Notes: a model not told the origin generated them from the letters alone. Shown: positions 48,839 through 63,168, counted from the first letter of the stretch. The stretch is DNA of 64,000 bases from Jiella pelagia (GCF_026898155.1 NZ_CP114029.1:3700001-3764000), one strand, 5' to 3'. Program-made: numbers and translations.

Positions 48839-51185
48839 ATGGGCGTTGAGGGTATCGGTGCGAAGGTGCTTCGCAAGGAGGACCGCCGCTTCATCACCGG
48901 GCGCGGCCGCTATGTCGACGACATGAGCGTGCCGGGCATGAAATACGCGGCGTTCGTCCGCTCGCCGCATGCACATGCGAAGATCGCCGGCATCGACACC
49001 AGCGCGGCCGCGGCCATGCCGGGCGTCATCGGCATCCTGAACGGCAAGGAGCTGCAGGGCGACGGCATCGGCAATCTGATCTGCGGCTGGGCGGTCAATT
49101 CCAAGGACGGCACGCCGATGAAGATGGGCGCCTGGCCGGCGCTGGCTTCGGAGACCGTGCGCTATGTCGGGCAGGCGGTGGCGATCGTCGTCGCCGACAC
49201 CCAGGCCAAGGCGCGCGACGCGGCCGAGGCGGTGGTCATCGACTACGAGGAACTGCCCGTCGTCACCAAGGCGGTCGAAGCGCTCAAGGACGGCGCGCCG
49301 CAGCTTCACCCCGAGGCCCCCGGCAACCTGATCTTCGACTGGGAGGCTCGGCGACAAGGCGGCGACGGACGAGGCCTTTTCGAGGGCCGCCCACGTCACC
49401 AAGCTGCACATCCACAACAACCGCCTCGTGCCCAACCCGATGGAGCCGCGCGCCGCGCTCGGCCTCTACGATCCGGCCGAGGATCACTACACCTGCTGGA
49501 CGACGTCGCAGAACCCGCATGTCGCCCGCCTCGTGATGAGCGCCTTCTACAACGTCGCGCCCGAGCACAAGCTGCGGGTCATCGCGCCTGACGTCGGCGG
49601 CGGCTTTGGTTCGAAGATCTACATCTATCCCGAGGAGATCGTCTGCCTCTGGGCCTCCAAGCGCACCGGCGTTCCGGTGAAGTGGACGTCCGACCGCACC
49701 GAAGCGTTCCTCACCGACGCCCATGGCCGCGACCACGAGACGGACGTGGAACTGGCGCTCGACGCCGACAACAAGATCCTCGGGCTGAGGGTCGAGACCA
49801 TCGCCAATCTCGGCGCCTACATGTCGCTGTTCTCGTCCTCGGTGCCGACCTATCTCTATGCGACGCTTCTGTCCGGCCAGTACGACATCCCGGCGATCCA
49901 CGCCAACGTCAAGGCGGTCTACACCAACACCGTTCCGGTCGACGCCTATCGCGGCGCCGGGCGGCCGGAGGCGACCTACGTCGTCGAGCGGACGATGGAG
50001 ACGGCGGCGCGCGAGCTCGGCATCTCGCCGGCCGACTTTCGCCGCAAGAACTTCATCCGCTCCTTCCCGCATCAGACGCCGGTGATCATGGCCTATGACG
50101 CCGGTGACTTCGACGCCTGCCTGAACGCCGGCATGGAAGCCGCCGAAGTCGCCGGCTTCGAGGGACGGCGCGCGGAGGCGAAATCCCGCGGCAAGCTGCG
50201 CGGCCTCGGCATGAGCTGCTACATCGAGGCCTGCGGCATCGCGCCGTCGAAGGCCGTCGGCTCGCTCGGCGCCGGCGTCGGCCTGTGGGAATCGGCGGAA
50301 GTCAGGGTCAATCCGGTCGGCACGATCGAGATCCTCACCGGCTCGCACAGCCACGGCCAGGGCCACGAGACGACCTTCGCCCAGCTCGTCGCCGAGCGCT
50401 TTGGCCTGCCGGTCGACAATGTCCAGGTCATCCATGGCGACACCGACAAGGTGCAGTTCGGCATGGGCACCTACGGCTCGCGCTCCGGCGCCGTCGGCAT
50501 GTCGGCGATCCACAAGGCGCTCGACAAGGTGGAAGCCAAGGCCAAGAAGATCGCCGCCCACGTGCTCGAGGCCGACGAGGGCGACATCGTCATCGAGAAT
50601 GGCGAGGTGAAGGTCGCCGGCACCGACAAGAAGCTCGGCTGGCACGAGGTCTGTCTCGGCGCCTATACCGGCCATAACCTGCCCGACGGCATGGAGCCGG
50701 GCCTGAAGGAGGGGGCGTTCTACGACCCGACCAACTTCACCTTCCCGGCCGGCTGCTACATCTGCGAGGTCGAGGTCGATCCCGAGACGGGTACGACCGA
50801 GATCGTCCAGTTCGTCGCCGCCGATGATTTCGGCCGGGTGATCAACCCGATGATCGTCGAGGGCCAGGTGCATGGCGGCCTCGCCCAGGGCATCGGCCAG
50901 GCCATTCTGGAGAGGACCCACTACGACGACAGCGGCCAGCTGACGACGGCCTCCTACATGGACTACGCCATGCCGCGGGCCTGGGACCTGCCGATGTTCA
51001 AGGTCTCCACCACCGAGACCCTCTGCCCGGGCAACCCGCTCGGCATGAAGGGCTGCGGCGAGGCTGGCGCGATCGGCTCGCCGCCGGCGGTGATCAACGC
51101 CATCACCGACGCCATCGGCAACAACGACCTGACCATGCCGGCGACGCCGGAGAAGGTCTGGAAGGCGCTGAACGCGGTTCGCTAG
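48839..51185 (+). CDS. coxL: Form II CO dehydrogenase-like large (Mo) subunit (frame broken by GAGCTC insertion)
   Basis: 781 residues after removing one base at 49343-49349 (restores [15 protein letters not shown]). It is a xanthine-oxidase-family subunit binding molybdenum cofactor; the C-terminal [15 protein letters not shown] carries the catalytic Glu. The active-site loop reads AYRGAGR, the form II signature; true CO dehydrogenases (form I) have AYxCSFR. CO oxidation by form II enzymes is disputed, so the substrate (perhaps another small carbonyl or heterocycle) is open. The ATG follows AAGGGAGG by 8 bases. The frame contains an intact GAGCTC at 50013. Confidence 0.92.
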
Positions 51186-51317
51186 GCAGGATCATCAAGC
51201 CGGCTGTGCCTTTTGGGGCGCGGTCGGCGATGCCGGATCTTCCGGCTCGACAATTGGACGATCGCGTCGCGCGGCTGGCGAAGGACCGCCAGCCCGGCGC
51301 CCGAGGAGGCAGAAACG

Positions 51318-52125
51318 ATGTACGAGACAAGCTACCACCGCCCGTCTTCGCTGGCAGAGGCGACGCAGCTCGCCACCGAAAAGGGCGACGAGGCGAAATA
51401 TCTGTCGGGCGGCATGACGCTGATCCCGACCATGAAGCAGCGGCTTGCGGCGCCCGAGGCGCTGATCGACCTGCGCCATGTCGGCGAGCCTCAAGGGCAT
51501 CTCGGTGAACGGCCGGTCGATCCGCATCGGCGGCGGCATGACCCATGCCGAGGTGGCGACGAACGCGGAGATCAAGTCCGTCTGCCCGGGTTTCTCGGCG
51601 CTTGCCGGGCTGATCGGTGATCCGGCCGTGCGCCACATGGGGACGGTCGGCGGTTCGGTCGCCAATTTCGATCCGGCGGCGGACTATCCGGCGGCGCTTC
51701 TGGCGCTGGGCGGCACGATCCACACCGACAAGCGGGAGATCCCGGCCGACGAGTTCTTCCAGGGCCTGTTCGAGACGGCGCTGGAAGAGGGCGAAATCGT
51801 CACTGCCATATCCTTCGAGGCGCCGGACCAGTGTGCCTATGAGAAGTTCCGCAACCCGGCCTCGCGCTACGCCATGTGCGGCGTCTTCGTCGCCAAGCGC
51901 GCCGACGGCGTGAAGGTCGGCGTCACCGGCGCGGGCGCCAGCGGCGCCTTCCGCTGGAGCGACGCCGAAGGGGCATTGTCGGGCAATTTCGCACCGGACG
52001 CCGTCGCCGGGCTGACGGTGCCGGAAGGCGACATGGTGTCGGATATCCACGGCTCTTCCGCCTACCGCGCAAACCTCGTCAAGGTCGTCACCAAGCGGGC
52101 GGTGAAGAAGGCTCTCAGCCACTGA
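51318..52125 (+). CDS. coxM: Form II CO dehydrogenase-like FAD subunit (frame broken by GAGCTC insertion)
   Basis: 268 residues after removing one base at 51486-51492 (restores RHVGELKGISVNGRS). The FAD-binding motifs of the medium subunit are SGGMTLIPTMK near residue 32 and TVGGSVANFDPAADYP near residue 110. It takes electrons from CoxS and passes them to the respiratory chain. GAGGAGGCAG precedes the ATG. It is the last gene of the cox set; an insertion element lies 60 bases after its stop, before a strong terminator. Confidence 0.92.
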
Positions 52126-52135
52126 TGCGTGACGT

Positions 52136-52164
52136 CTTCGAGCCCGTCGTTCCGACGCTCGAAG
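52136..52164. other. Hairpin downstream of coxM
   Basis: CTTCGAGC-N13-GCTCGAAG, 8-bp perfect stem, 11 bases after the coxM stop and just outside the insertion element. No U-tract. Confidence 0.5.
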
Positions 52165-52281
52165 CCGCATTGCCCAACCAGATGGGGTGATTGGGGTCTC
52201 GGCCGCAGCGGCGGCTGCTCCCTTCAAGATGGTAAAACGTGGTCCGTGTTGATCGGCCACAAGCATCGAGAGGAAGCAGCC

Positions 52282-53328
52282 ATGAGATACTATGCCGGAC
52301 TGGACGTCTCGCTGGAAGAGACGTCGATCTGCATCGTCGACGAGAATGGCGAGATCGTCAAAGAACTGCGATCGGCGAGCGAGCCCGAAGCCCTGGTCAT
52401 TTCGTTGCGAACTGTCGACCGCCGCCTTGAACGGATCGGCCTCGAAGCATGCCCGCTCTCGGCCTGGCTCCATGATGGGCTGCGCGATGCCGGGTGGCCG
52501 GCGATCTGCATCGAAACGCGCAAGGCCAATGCGGCGATGAAGACGATGCCCAATAAGACCGATCGCAATGACGCCCGCGCTCTGGCTCAGATCATGCGCA
52601 CGGGTTGGTTTCGCGAGGTTCACGTCAAATCGCGGCAATCCCGTCTTTGGCGCTCGCTTCTCGTGGCCCGCCGCACGATCCTGAGCGAGATGGGTTCGAT
52701 CGAGAATGTCGTGCGCGCGATCCTGCGCGAAGCCGGCATCAAACTCGGCAAGCCCAGTCGCACTGCATTCGACCAACGAGTTCGCGAGATGGCGGCGAGC
52801 GATCCCGATGTCATGGACTTGATCAGACCGCTTCTCGCCGTCCTTAAGACGATGATGGAGCAGCTCGCCACGCTGACGAAGCAGGTTCTCGACATCGTCA
52901 AAAGTGAGGAGACGTGCCGACGGCTGATGAGCGTTCCAGGCGTCGGCCCGATCACGGCGCTCGCCTTCCGCGCCACCATCGATCGACCGGAGCGTTTCCG
53001 TCATTCCAGAGATGTCGGCGTCCACCTCGGACTGACCCCGTCACGCTATCAATCGGGCGAAACCGACATCCAGGGCCGGATCAGCCGATGCGGCGACGAA
53101 CTGACTCGCTCCGTTCTTTACGAAGCAGCAAACTCGCTGCTCGTGCGCTCGAAGAAATGGTCGAGCCTGAAAGCTTGGGGCATGCAGATCGCCCGGCGCC
53201 GCGGCATGGCGCGGGCGCGTGTTGCAGTGGCCAGAAAGCTCGCTGTCATCCTGCACCGGATGTGGAGCGAGGGCGAAGACTTTCGCTTTGGAAAAGAGCC
53301 GAGCGCCAGCGTCGCTGTCGCCTCATAA
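52282..53328 (+). CDS. IS110-family transposase (bridge-RNA recombinase)
   Basis: 348 residues, complete. The N-terminal RuvC-like DEDD domain begins with Asp8 (YYAGLDVSLEET), has a Glu near residue 60 (GLEACPLS) and the Asp pair in NKTDRNDARAL. After a coiled coil comes the Transposase_20 domain with MSVPGVGPITALAF and HLGLTPSRYQSGE, which contains the serine nucleophile region. It uses a structured RNA from the same element to choose donor and target. The frame is intact, so the copy may be active. Confidence 0.93.
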   Translation: MRYYAGLDVSLEETSICIVDENGEIVKELRSASEPEALVISLRTVDRRLERIGLEACPLSAWLHDGLRDAGWPAICIETRKANAAMKTMPNKTDRNDARALAQIMRTGWFREVHVKSRQSRLWRSLLVARRTILSEMGSIENVVRAILREAGIKLGKPSRTAFDQRVREMAASDPDVMDLIRPLLAVLKTMMEQLATLTKQVLDIVKSEETCRRLMSVPGVGPITALAFRATIDRPERFRHSRDVGVHLGLTPSRYQSGETDIQGRISRCGDELTRSVLYEAANSLLVRSKKWSSLKAWGMQIARRRGMARARVAVARKLAVILHRMWSEGEDFRFGKEPSASVAVAS

Positions 53329-53339
53329 GGAGCCCACGA

Positions 53340-53586
53340 AAGGGAAAGGCACACTGACACACCCGCAAGGGTAACCCGGATCGTTCCCGTGGGGACGAGA
53401 GGTTGGGTGATCTCGCTTCGATTCTGGACCCATCGGCAAAGGCCGATCAGGTCGTGAAACAGATTGAGACACCAAGCCTTCTGGACCCCATCATGCGGCG
53501 GCTCGGACGCCGACCGCGAAGAGAAGCATGCGGCCCACGGGGCGACATGATCCGGCCGCGAACAAAACAGGGAGCTTGACCTCAAC
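53340..53586 (+). ncRNA. Candidate bridge RNA of the IS110 element
   Basis: The right non-coding end contains several hairpins, including ATCGG-CAAAGG-CCGAT. An internal loop closed by TGGGT/ACCCA (about 53404-53432) looks like a target-binding loop. Its 3' side, TTCGATTCT (53417-53425), is the exact 9-base complement of AGAATCGAA (53602-53610) directly outside the right end. Its 5' side, GGGTGAT (53405-53411), equals the sequence at the left junction (52185-52191). Further on, ACCCCATC (53485-53492) complements GATGGGGT at the left junction (52181-52188). Boundaries are approximate. Confidence 0.55.
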
Positions 53587-53611
53587 GACCCCAATCAGAG
53601 AAGAATCGAAA

Positions 53612-53640
53612 ACGCCGGCGGATGATCCGCCGGCGTTTTG
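53612..53640 (+). terminator. Strong intrinsic terminator (bidirectional shape)
   Basis: ACGCCGGCGGAT-GATCCGCCGGCGT with a preceding A-run and a following TTTT. The stem is 11-12 bp. It probably ended the coxSLM transcript before the IS separated them, and may also serve the convergent gene at 53773. Confidence 0.85.
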
Positions 53641-53672
53641 CATTGGTCGTTCTGCCGCCTTGGGCCTGATCG

Positions 53673-53771
53673 GCTAGAGCGGAATGAGATGAGCTTCGCT
53701 CATCCTCCCGCTCAATCTTTCCGTGCGCATGATCTTTTCCGAAAACCGGGTCCCACTTTTCGGGATCATGC
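53673..53771. repeat. GCATGATC-type palindromic repeat, copy B
   Basis: First module GAGCGGAATGAGATGAGC...CATCCTCCCGCTC, second module GCATGATC-N29-GATCATGC (53727-53771) with internal TTTTCCGAAAA. It is the same family as 35446-35522, with modules in the reverse order. Confidence 0.78.
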
Positions 53772-53772
53772 T

Positions 53773-54222
53773 CTAGAGATTGCAGCGATGGCGATGGCCG
53801 TCATAGCCGAGGAAGGTGTCGCTGCGCGCATCATAGGAGCGGTAGCGTGCCTCGCACCTGGCGACATGGTTGCCGTAGCCGCCACCCGGACGGACACGAT
53901 AGAGCGGCACCGGCCGATCGTAGTTGCGATCGTTGGCCAGCGCGCCGCCGACGATCGCGCCGATCGCCAGGCCTGCGATGCCCGCTCCGACGGCAGCGCC
54001 ATTATTGTGATGGCGTCGGCCGTAGTAGCGGCCGCGGTGGTGGCCACGGTTCCAATGGCGCCCGTCGCCACGGTGCCAGCGCGGCCCGCGGTCACGCCCG
54101 CCCCAATGCTGGCCCCCATGATGGCCCCGCCAATGCGGATCGGCGCTCGCAGTCACCGTACCGGCGCCGAGCGTGCCAACAGCGAGCACTGCCGCCAGCA
54201 CGACCGAGATGATCTTGTTCAT
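53773..54222 (-). CDS. BA14K family protein
   Basis: 149 residues. Signal peptide (KIISVVLAAVLAVGTLGAGTVTASA), a low-complexity His/Arg/Gly-rich stretch (GHHGGQHWGGRDRG, GRHWNRGHHRG), a hydrophobic glycine-rich segment (VGAGIAGLAIGAIVGGAL) and the C-terminal BA14K motif HVARCEARYRSYDARSDTFLG. BA14K is an immunoreactive Brucella protein with lectin-like properties; homologues are common in Rhizobiales. The glycine-rich segment may cross or touch a membrane. The start is at MNKIIS; upstream in-frame ATGs are less likely. Confidence 0.88.
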   Translation of the reverse strand: MNKIISVVLAAVLAVGTLGAGTVTASADPHWRGHHGGQHWGGRDRGPRWHRGDGRHWNRGHHRGRYYGRRHHNNGAAVGAGIAGLAIGAIVGGALANDRNYDRPVPLYRVRPGGGYGNHVARCEARYRSYDARSDTFLGYDGHRHRCNL

Positions 54223-54543
54223 TGATGTCTCCAATCTTCGGACGGGCTGCCATGGTCGATAGGCACGGCACGCGCCCCGTCCGGTCGTCCCATCGCGCAT
54301 AAACGCGCGATCCGGCTTGTTGTTCACTCAGCTGGCGAGAAAACCGTTCACGATCAAGTGGTTGATCCGGCAGAGCCGAGCATGTCGATCGCACTGGGCG
54401 AGGCTCATGATGCCAGCGCGTGCTGACGTGATGGCTTCTCTCGTAAAGGCTGCAGCCGATGCGGCCGGCCCGTCATGCAAAAGCCGCCGTCGGGAGCCCA
54501 TCGCCTGTTGCCCTTCCGGGCCATTTCGGCGACAAGAACTTGC
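54223..54543. other. Gap without recognised features
   Basis: About 320 bases between divergent genes. A GAGGCTC occurs at 54400-54406 outside any convincing gene. No RNA or repeat was recognised. Confidence 0.4.
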
Positions 54544-54801
54544 ATGAGCGGCAAACAATCCGACGACGAGCGCCAGCGCGAGGCGAAAGCCATTCTCGAG
54601 CGTGTGCGCCAGGAGACCGACCCGCAGATCGGCGCCCATACGCAAGCCGCCCTGACGCGGACCGGCGACCATTTCATGGCGCGCGACGTCGACCAGAGCG
54701 ACCGGATCGAGGTCCTCGGCTCGAGGATCGGCCGGATCGCCAGCATCGGCGGCTTCGTCGTTCTGGCGTTCTTGCTCGCAACCCAATTTCTGCCGGGCTG
54801 A
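54544..54801 (+). CDS. Small membrane protein, 85 residues
   Basis: A polar helical N-terminal part (MSGKQSDDERQREAKAILERV) and a single C-terminal membrane helix (GRIASIGGFVVLAFLLATQFL), so it is tail-anchored in the inner membrane. No family recognised. It ends 6 bases before the pyridoxal kinase start and is probably cotranscribed with it. The ribosome site is weak. Confidence 0.65.
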   Translation: MSGKQSDDERQREAKAILERVRQETDPQIGAHTQAALTRTGDHFMARDVDQSDRIEVLGSRIGRIASIGGFVVLAFLLATQFLPG

Positions 54802-54807
54802 GCCACA

Positions 54808-55699
54808 ATGGCAAGAGAGACAAATCCGGCCGGTGACCGGCCTGCGGTGATTTCCATTGCGAGCCATGTGGTGCGCGGCACCGTGGGCAATCGCGCCGCC
54901 GCCTTCGCGCTGGAATCGCTGGGGTTTCCGGTTTGGTCGGTGCCGACGGTGACGTTGCCCTGGCATCCCGGCCATGGTGCCTCGACGCGGATCGTGCCGC
55001 CGGCGGAGAGCTTTGCGGCGATGATCGACAATCTTTGCCGGTCGCCCTGGCTGGGCGAGGTCGGCGCGGTGCTGATCGGCTATTTCGGCGACAGCGCGCA
55101 GGTCGAGCCGGTGGCAAGACTGGTCGAGGCCGTGAAGAAGAAGAACCCGCGGGCGGTGATCCTCTGCGATCCGGCGACCGGCGACGGCGGTCGCCTCTAT
55201 CAGCCGCGCGAGACACTTGAGGCGATCGCCGAGCGTCTCATTCCTTTGTCCGACATCGCCACGCCCAACCGCTTCGAGCCTCGAATTCCTGACCGGTCTC
55301 GAACTCGCCGACAACCGCGACCTGATCGAGGCGGCAAGCGCGCTTGGGCCGCGCACCGTGGTCGTCACCTCGGCCTTCCCGCTGCTTCGGGGCGGCACCG
55401 GCAACCTTCTGGTCGACGACCGGGAGGTCATGCTGGCCGAGCACCGGCTGATCGAGAATGCGCCGAAGGGCCTCGGCGATCTGACCTCGGCGGTCTTCCT
55501 CGCCCGCATCCTGTCGGGCGCGACCCTCGAAAAGGCGCTGCAGTCGGCGACGGCGACGGTGTTCGAACTTCTGGCGCGGACCATCAAGCGCGGCGCCGAC
55601 GAACTGACGATCGAGACCGATCTCGACAGCCTCAAACATCCGATGGCGATGGTGCAGATGCGCCGGATCGGCCGGTCGATGCCAAAGCAACCTGCGTGA
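54808..55699 (+). CDS. pdxY: Pyridoxal kinase PdxY (frame broken by GAGCTC insertion)
   Basis: 296 residues after removing one base at 55276-55282 (restores NRFELEFLTGLELAD). It phosphorylates pyridoxal to PLP with ATP in the salvage pathway. Family marks are ISIASHVVRGTVGNRAA at the N-terminus, the Asp of ILCDPATGD, NRFELEFLTG and the GLGDLTSAVFLARIL loop with its catalytic Asp. Standard length. Carbonic anhydrase follows 143 bases later. Confidence 0.92.
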
Positions 55700-55842
55700 G
55701 CCTGATGCAAAGGGTGCCCGCGCCCTCGCCGTCGGTCTTGGGTCATGAAACGGGAATTCACCCCGGCGGCTCTTTTCATTTCAACGGGACTGTGTAAGCA
55801 GACCGGTCCAGCGTGCGCTGCAGCAAGGCGTGGGAGGCACTC

Positions 55843-56491
55843 ATGGCGGCTCTACTTCCCGATCATCTCGTCGACGGCTACAAGTCCTTCATGGAAAAGC
55901 GCCTTCCGGGGGACCGACAGCTGTTTCGGGACCTGGCGGAGCAGGGCCAGCATCCGAAGACCATGGTGATAGCCTGCTGCGACAGCCGCACGGCGCCCGA
56001 GACGCTTTTCGACTGCGCGCCCGGCGACATTTTCGTCGTGCGCAACGTCGCCAATCTCGTGCCTCCCTACGAGCCGGACGGGGAATATCACTCGACCTCG
56101 GCGGCGCTAGAATTCGCGATAAAATCGCTGAACGTCGAGCATGTCGTGGTTCTCGGCCACGGCAATTGCGGCGGTATCCATGCGGCGCTGTCGCCCTCGG
56201 TCGAGCCGCTGTCGTCCGGCGACTTCATCGGCAAGTGGATGAGCCTGCTCGATCCCGCGGCGAAGGCCGTCGGCGCCAACGATCTGATGACCGGGCGCGA
56301 GCGCCAGTCGGCGCTGGAGCGCATCGCCATCCGCTATTCGATCAAGAACCTGCGCAGCTTCCCGTTCATCGCCGCGCTCGAGGCGGAGGGCGCGCTGACG
56401 CTCCATGGCGCCTGGGTGGACATTTCGTCGGGCGAGCCTCTGGGCGATGGACCCCGACAGCGGCGACTTCTCCAGGATGATCGACAATTAA
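55843..56491 (+). CDS. Beta-class carbonic anhydrase (frame broken by GAGCTC insertion)
   Basis: 215 residues after removing one base at 56434-56440 (restores SSGELWAMDPDSGDFSRM and a normal C-terminus). It interconverts CO2 and bicarbonate. Zinc ligands are in CCDSR (about residue 45) and HGNCGG (about residue 105), with the catalytic Asp-Arg pair in the first motif. TGGGAGG is 5-6 bases before the ATG. Bicarbonate made here could serve the biotin carboxylase encoded at 60986, but the distance makes this only a suggestion. Confidence 0.92.
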
Positions 56492-56712
56492 CCCTCGATG
56501 GCGGGTGGGAACGTCGAAGGTCCGTCTGAATATGTTGCAGATTGGGACACAGCTGCGGTGATGTTCGTGGATTATCGGTCCAAACGGCGGCATTACGTCT
56601 CGTTTTTGGGCGATGATGTCTTGCGCTGTGGCCAGTCCCTCCGCTTTATGGTTATCGAGAGACATCGTCGGACCGGCCGTGTCGAGTCCAATTGTTCTGG
56701 GGGAATTATCCG

Positions 56713-57294
56713 ATGAATCATCCGGTCAGGGCCACCGCGATGACCGCCTTGCTGCTGTTGGCGGCTGGCTGCTCGCGGTCGGTGTCGCCATATGCAGACA
56801 GCGGCCCGCCGCCGCTGGCGCCGGTGCCGACGGGCCAGGTGGCGTCGAACCAACTGCCGCCACCGCCGCCCCCACCGCCGCCGCCGTCGAACGACACTGC
56901 GAGCGCGACGGATACGATGACGAGCGACTCCGACACGACACTCGGGACCGATGGCAGCCAGCCGGGTTCGAACGGCACGCAGCAGAACACCCAGGTTGCG
57001 AGCGTCAGCCAGCCGGCGCTGTCACGCAATTCCGTCCTCGGTGCCTACAAGGTCACGACCGACGGCGGCAACTGCCAGATCATCCTGTCCCTGACCAAGT
57101 GGTCCGGCGGCTATCGCGCCGCCTCGCGCGGCTGTCCCGGCAAGGTCGCCGACGTCTCGGCCTGGGACGTCTCCGGCAGCCAGGTCGTGCTCAAGGATTC
57201 GGGCGGCAGCAACGTCGCCAATCTGAACTCCGCGGGCAACTCCCGCTACGAGGGAAGCACCAACGGCGGCCAGAGCATCACCCTCTACCGCTGA
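56713..57294 (+). CDS. Omp19-like lipoprotein, AprI/Inh inhibitor fold
   Basis: 193 residues. The signal peptide ends in LLLAAGCS, a lipobox, so the protein is lipid-anchored. A linker with ten consecutive prolines and a Ser/Thr/Asp-rich part leads to a C-terminal beta-barrel domain of about 95 residues: VLGAYKVTTDGGNCQIIL, GYRAASRGCPGKVADVSAW and YEGSTNGGQSITLYR. The two Cys would form the usual disulfide. The layout and motifs match Brucella Omp19, an outer-membrane lipoprotein that inhibits proteases. The start is at MNHPVR with GGGGGAA about 8 bases upstream. Confidence 0.85.
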   Translation: MNHPVRATAMTALLLLAAGCSRSVSPYADSGPPPLAPVPTGQVASNQLPPPPPPPPPPSNDTASATDTMTSDSDTTLGTDGSQPGSNGTQQNTQVASVSQPALSRNSVLGAYKVTTDGGNCQIILSLTKWSGGYRAASRGCPGKVADVSAWDVSGSQVVLKDSGGSNVANLNSAGNSRYEGSTNGGQSITLYR

Positions 57295-57623
57295 CGCCGG
57301 CCGGCCGGGGCGTCGCCCCGGTCTGCGCCCGACGACGACCGGCCGCCGGAATTTCCGGCGGCTTCTTCGTCACGGCGTGTCGTTGACTGCCATGCTCGGC
57401 GCGTCATGGACAGCGGGACAGGACGCGGCGCATCCACCTAACTGACATGAGCGCTTGTCTTGCCGATCCCGGCGGCGATATTGCTGCAACGCGGAACGGA
57501 TCGGTCAGCGCGCGGTTTGCGGGCCAGGGCGGTGCCGCTCTTCGGAACCCCGAGTGGACCCTCCGGACGCGTCGGCTTTGACCGGCCCGGCAGGACGAAC
57601 GGACGAAGGAACGCGCTCAAGAC
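57295..57623. other. Gap with terminator, upstream of zapE
   Basis: About 330 bases. The first 75 contain the terminator-like hairpin listed separately. The rest has no recognised feature and presumably holds the zapE promoter. Confidence 0.5.
57341..57368 (+). terminator. Terminator-like hairpin after the Omp19-like gene
   Basis: GCCGCCGGAA-TTTCCGGCGGC followed by TTCTTC; about 10 bp of stem with a very small loop, 47 bases after the stop codon. Confidence 0.65.
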
Positions 57624-58803
57624 ATGGCTTCCAGCGCAATCTCCCCGCAGAAGTCGCGGCCCGGACCCGTCCGTGCGGCGCTGGAGCGCCTGATCGAGAA
57701 CCGCGAAATCGAGGTCGATCCGCTGCAGCGCAAGCTGGCCGACCGCCTCGACGCGCTCGACCGGCGCCTTTCGGCCGAGATCGGCGCCTCGAAGAAGAGC
57801 GCGCTCGGCTGGCTGTTCGGCAGCAAGCGCGACGTCGAGCCGGTGAAGGGCCTCTACGTCCATGGCGACGTCGGCCGTGGCAAGACCATGCTGATGGACA
57901 TGTTCTTCCGCCAGAGCTCGATCGCCGCCAAGCGCCGGGTTCATTTCCACGCCTTCATGGGCGACGTGCACGAGCGGATCGGAGCGCACCGGCGGGCCCA
58001 CAAGAACGGCGAGGCGAAGGGCGACGATCCGATCCCGCCGGTCGCCGCCGCCATTGCCAAGGAATCCCGGCTCCTCTGCTTCGACGAGTTCACCGTCACC
58101 GACATCGCCGATGCGATGATCCTCTCGCGGCTGTTCAAGGCTCTGTTCGCCAACGGGCTGGTTCTCGTCGCCACCTCCAACGTCGGGCCGGACGATCTCT
58201 ATCCTGACGGGCTGAACCGCCCGCTCTTCCTGCCCTTCGTCGCCGTCTTGAAGCAGCATGCCGAAGTCTTCGAGCCTCGTGGGGGAGCAGGACTATCGCC
58301 TCGCATTCCTTAGCGAGGACGACATCTATGTCGACACCGCTGATCCTGCCGCCGGGAGCCGCATCGACGCCGCCTGGCAGCGGCTGCTCGACGGCAAGAA
58401 GGAGACGCCCGCTTCGCTGTCGGTGAAGGGGCGGACGATCGCCGTGCCGCGGGCCGGCAACGGGGCTGCGCGCTTTTCCTTCGACGACCTGTTGAAGCGG
58501 CCGCTCGGGGCGCAGGATTATCTGGCTCTGGCGCGCCGTTTTCACACCGTCATCGTCGAGAACGTCCCGGTGATGGCCGAGGCCGAGCGCAACGAGGCCA
58601 AGCGGTTCATCACGCTGGTCGATGCGTTCTACGATGCCGGCCGGCGGCTGGTCGTCTCGGCGGATGCGCCGGCGAACGAACTCTATCGCGGCAGATCAGG
58701 GACGGAAGCCTTCGAATTCGAGCGCACCGCTTCCCGCCTCTTCGAGATGCGTTCGAAGGAATATCTCGAAAAGGCCAGCGAAGGGCAGGCCGAGGAGGCC
58801 TGA
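57624..58803 (+). CDS. zapE: Cell division protein ZapE (AFG1-like ATPase; frame broken by GAGCTC insertion)
   Basis: 392 residues after removing one base at 58272-58278 (restores AEVFELVGEQDYRLAFL). Walker A is GDVGRGKTMLMD (about residue 80), Walker B is LLCFDEFTVTDIADA, and the sensor region is LVATSNVGPDDLY. AFG1/ZapE ATPases associate with the Z-ring in E. coli and with mitochondrial protein quality control in eukaryotes. Position and length are normal for alphaproteobacteria. It is convergent with the mutase gene, 20 bases apart. Confidence 0.93.
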
Positions 58804-58823
58804 CCCAACGTCGCCCGTTCCCG

Positions 58824-63034
<4,211 letters not shown>

Positions 63035-63168
63035 GTCCCGTCTCTCTCCCTTGAGCCAGGGCCGGCCATGCCCCGCCTGCTTCTTCTTATCCGGCTGCGG
63101 CCTGCCGCGTCACCATGCCCGGTGAGCCTCCCCCTCCCGCGACCGTCGAGCGCGTCACGCGCGGCTGG

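Larger units (their letters stand above)
52188..53597 (+). mobile_element. IS110-family (IS1111-like) insertion sequence
   Basis: The element is bounded by an 11-base perfect inverted repeat, TGATTGGGGTC (52188-52198) and GACCCCAATCA (53587-53597). The true ends may be a few bases outside, because IS1111-type repeats are subterminal. It holds one transposase gene, an 83-base left non-coding end and a 258-base right non-coding end. The long right end fits the IS1111 subgroup, where the bridge RNA is encoded downstream of the transposase. No target duplication is evident, as usual in IS110. It sits between coxM and its terminator. Confidence 0.85.
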
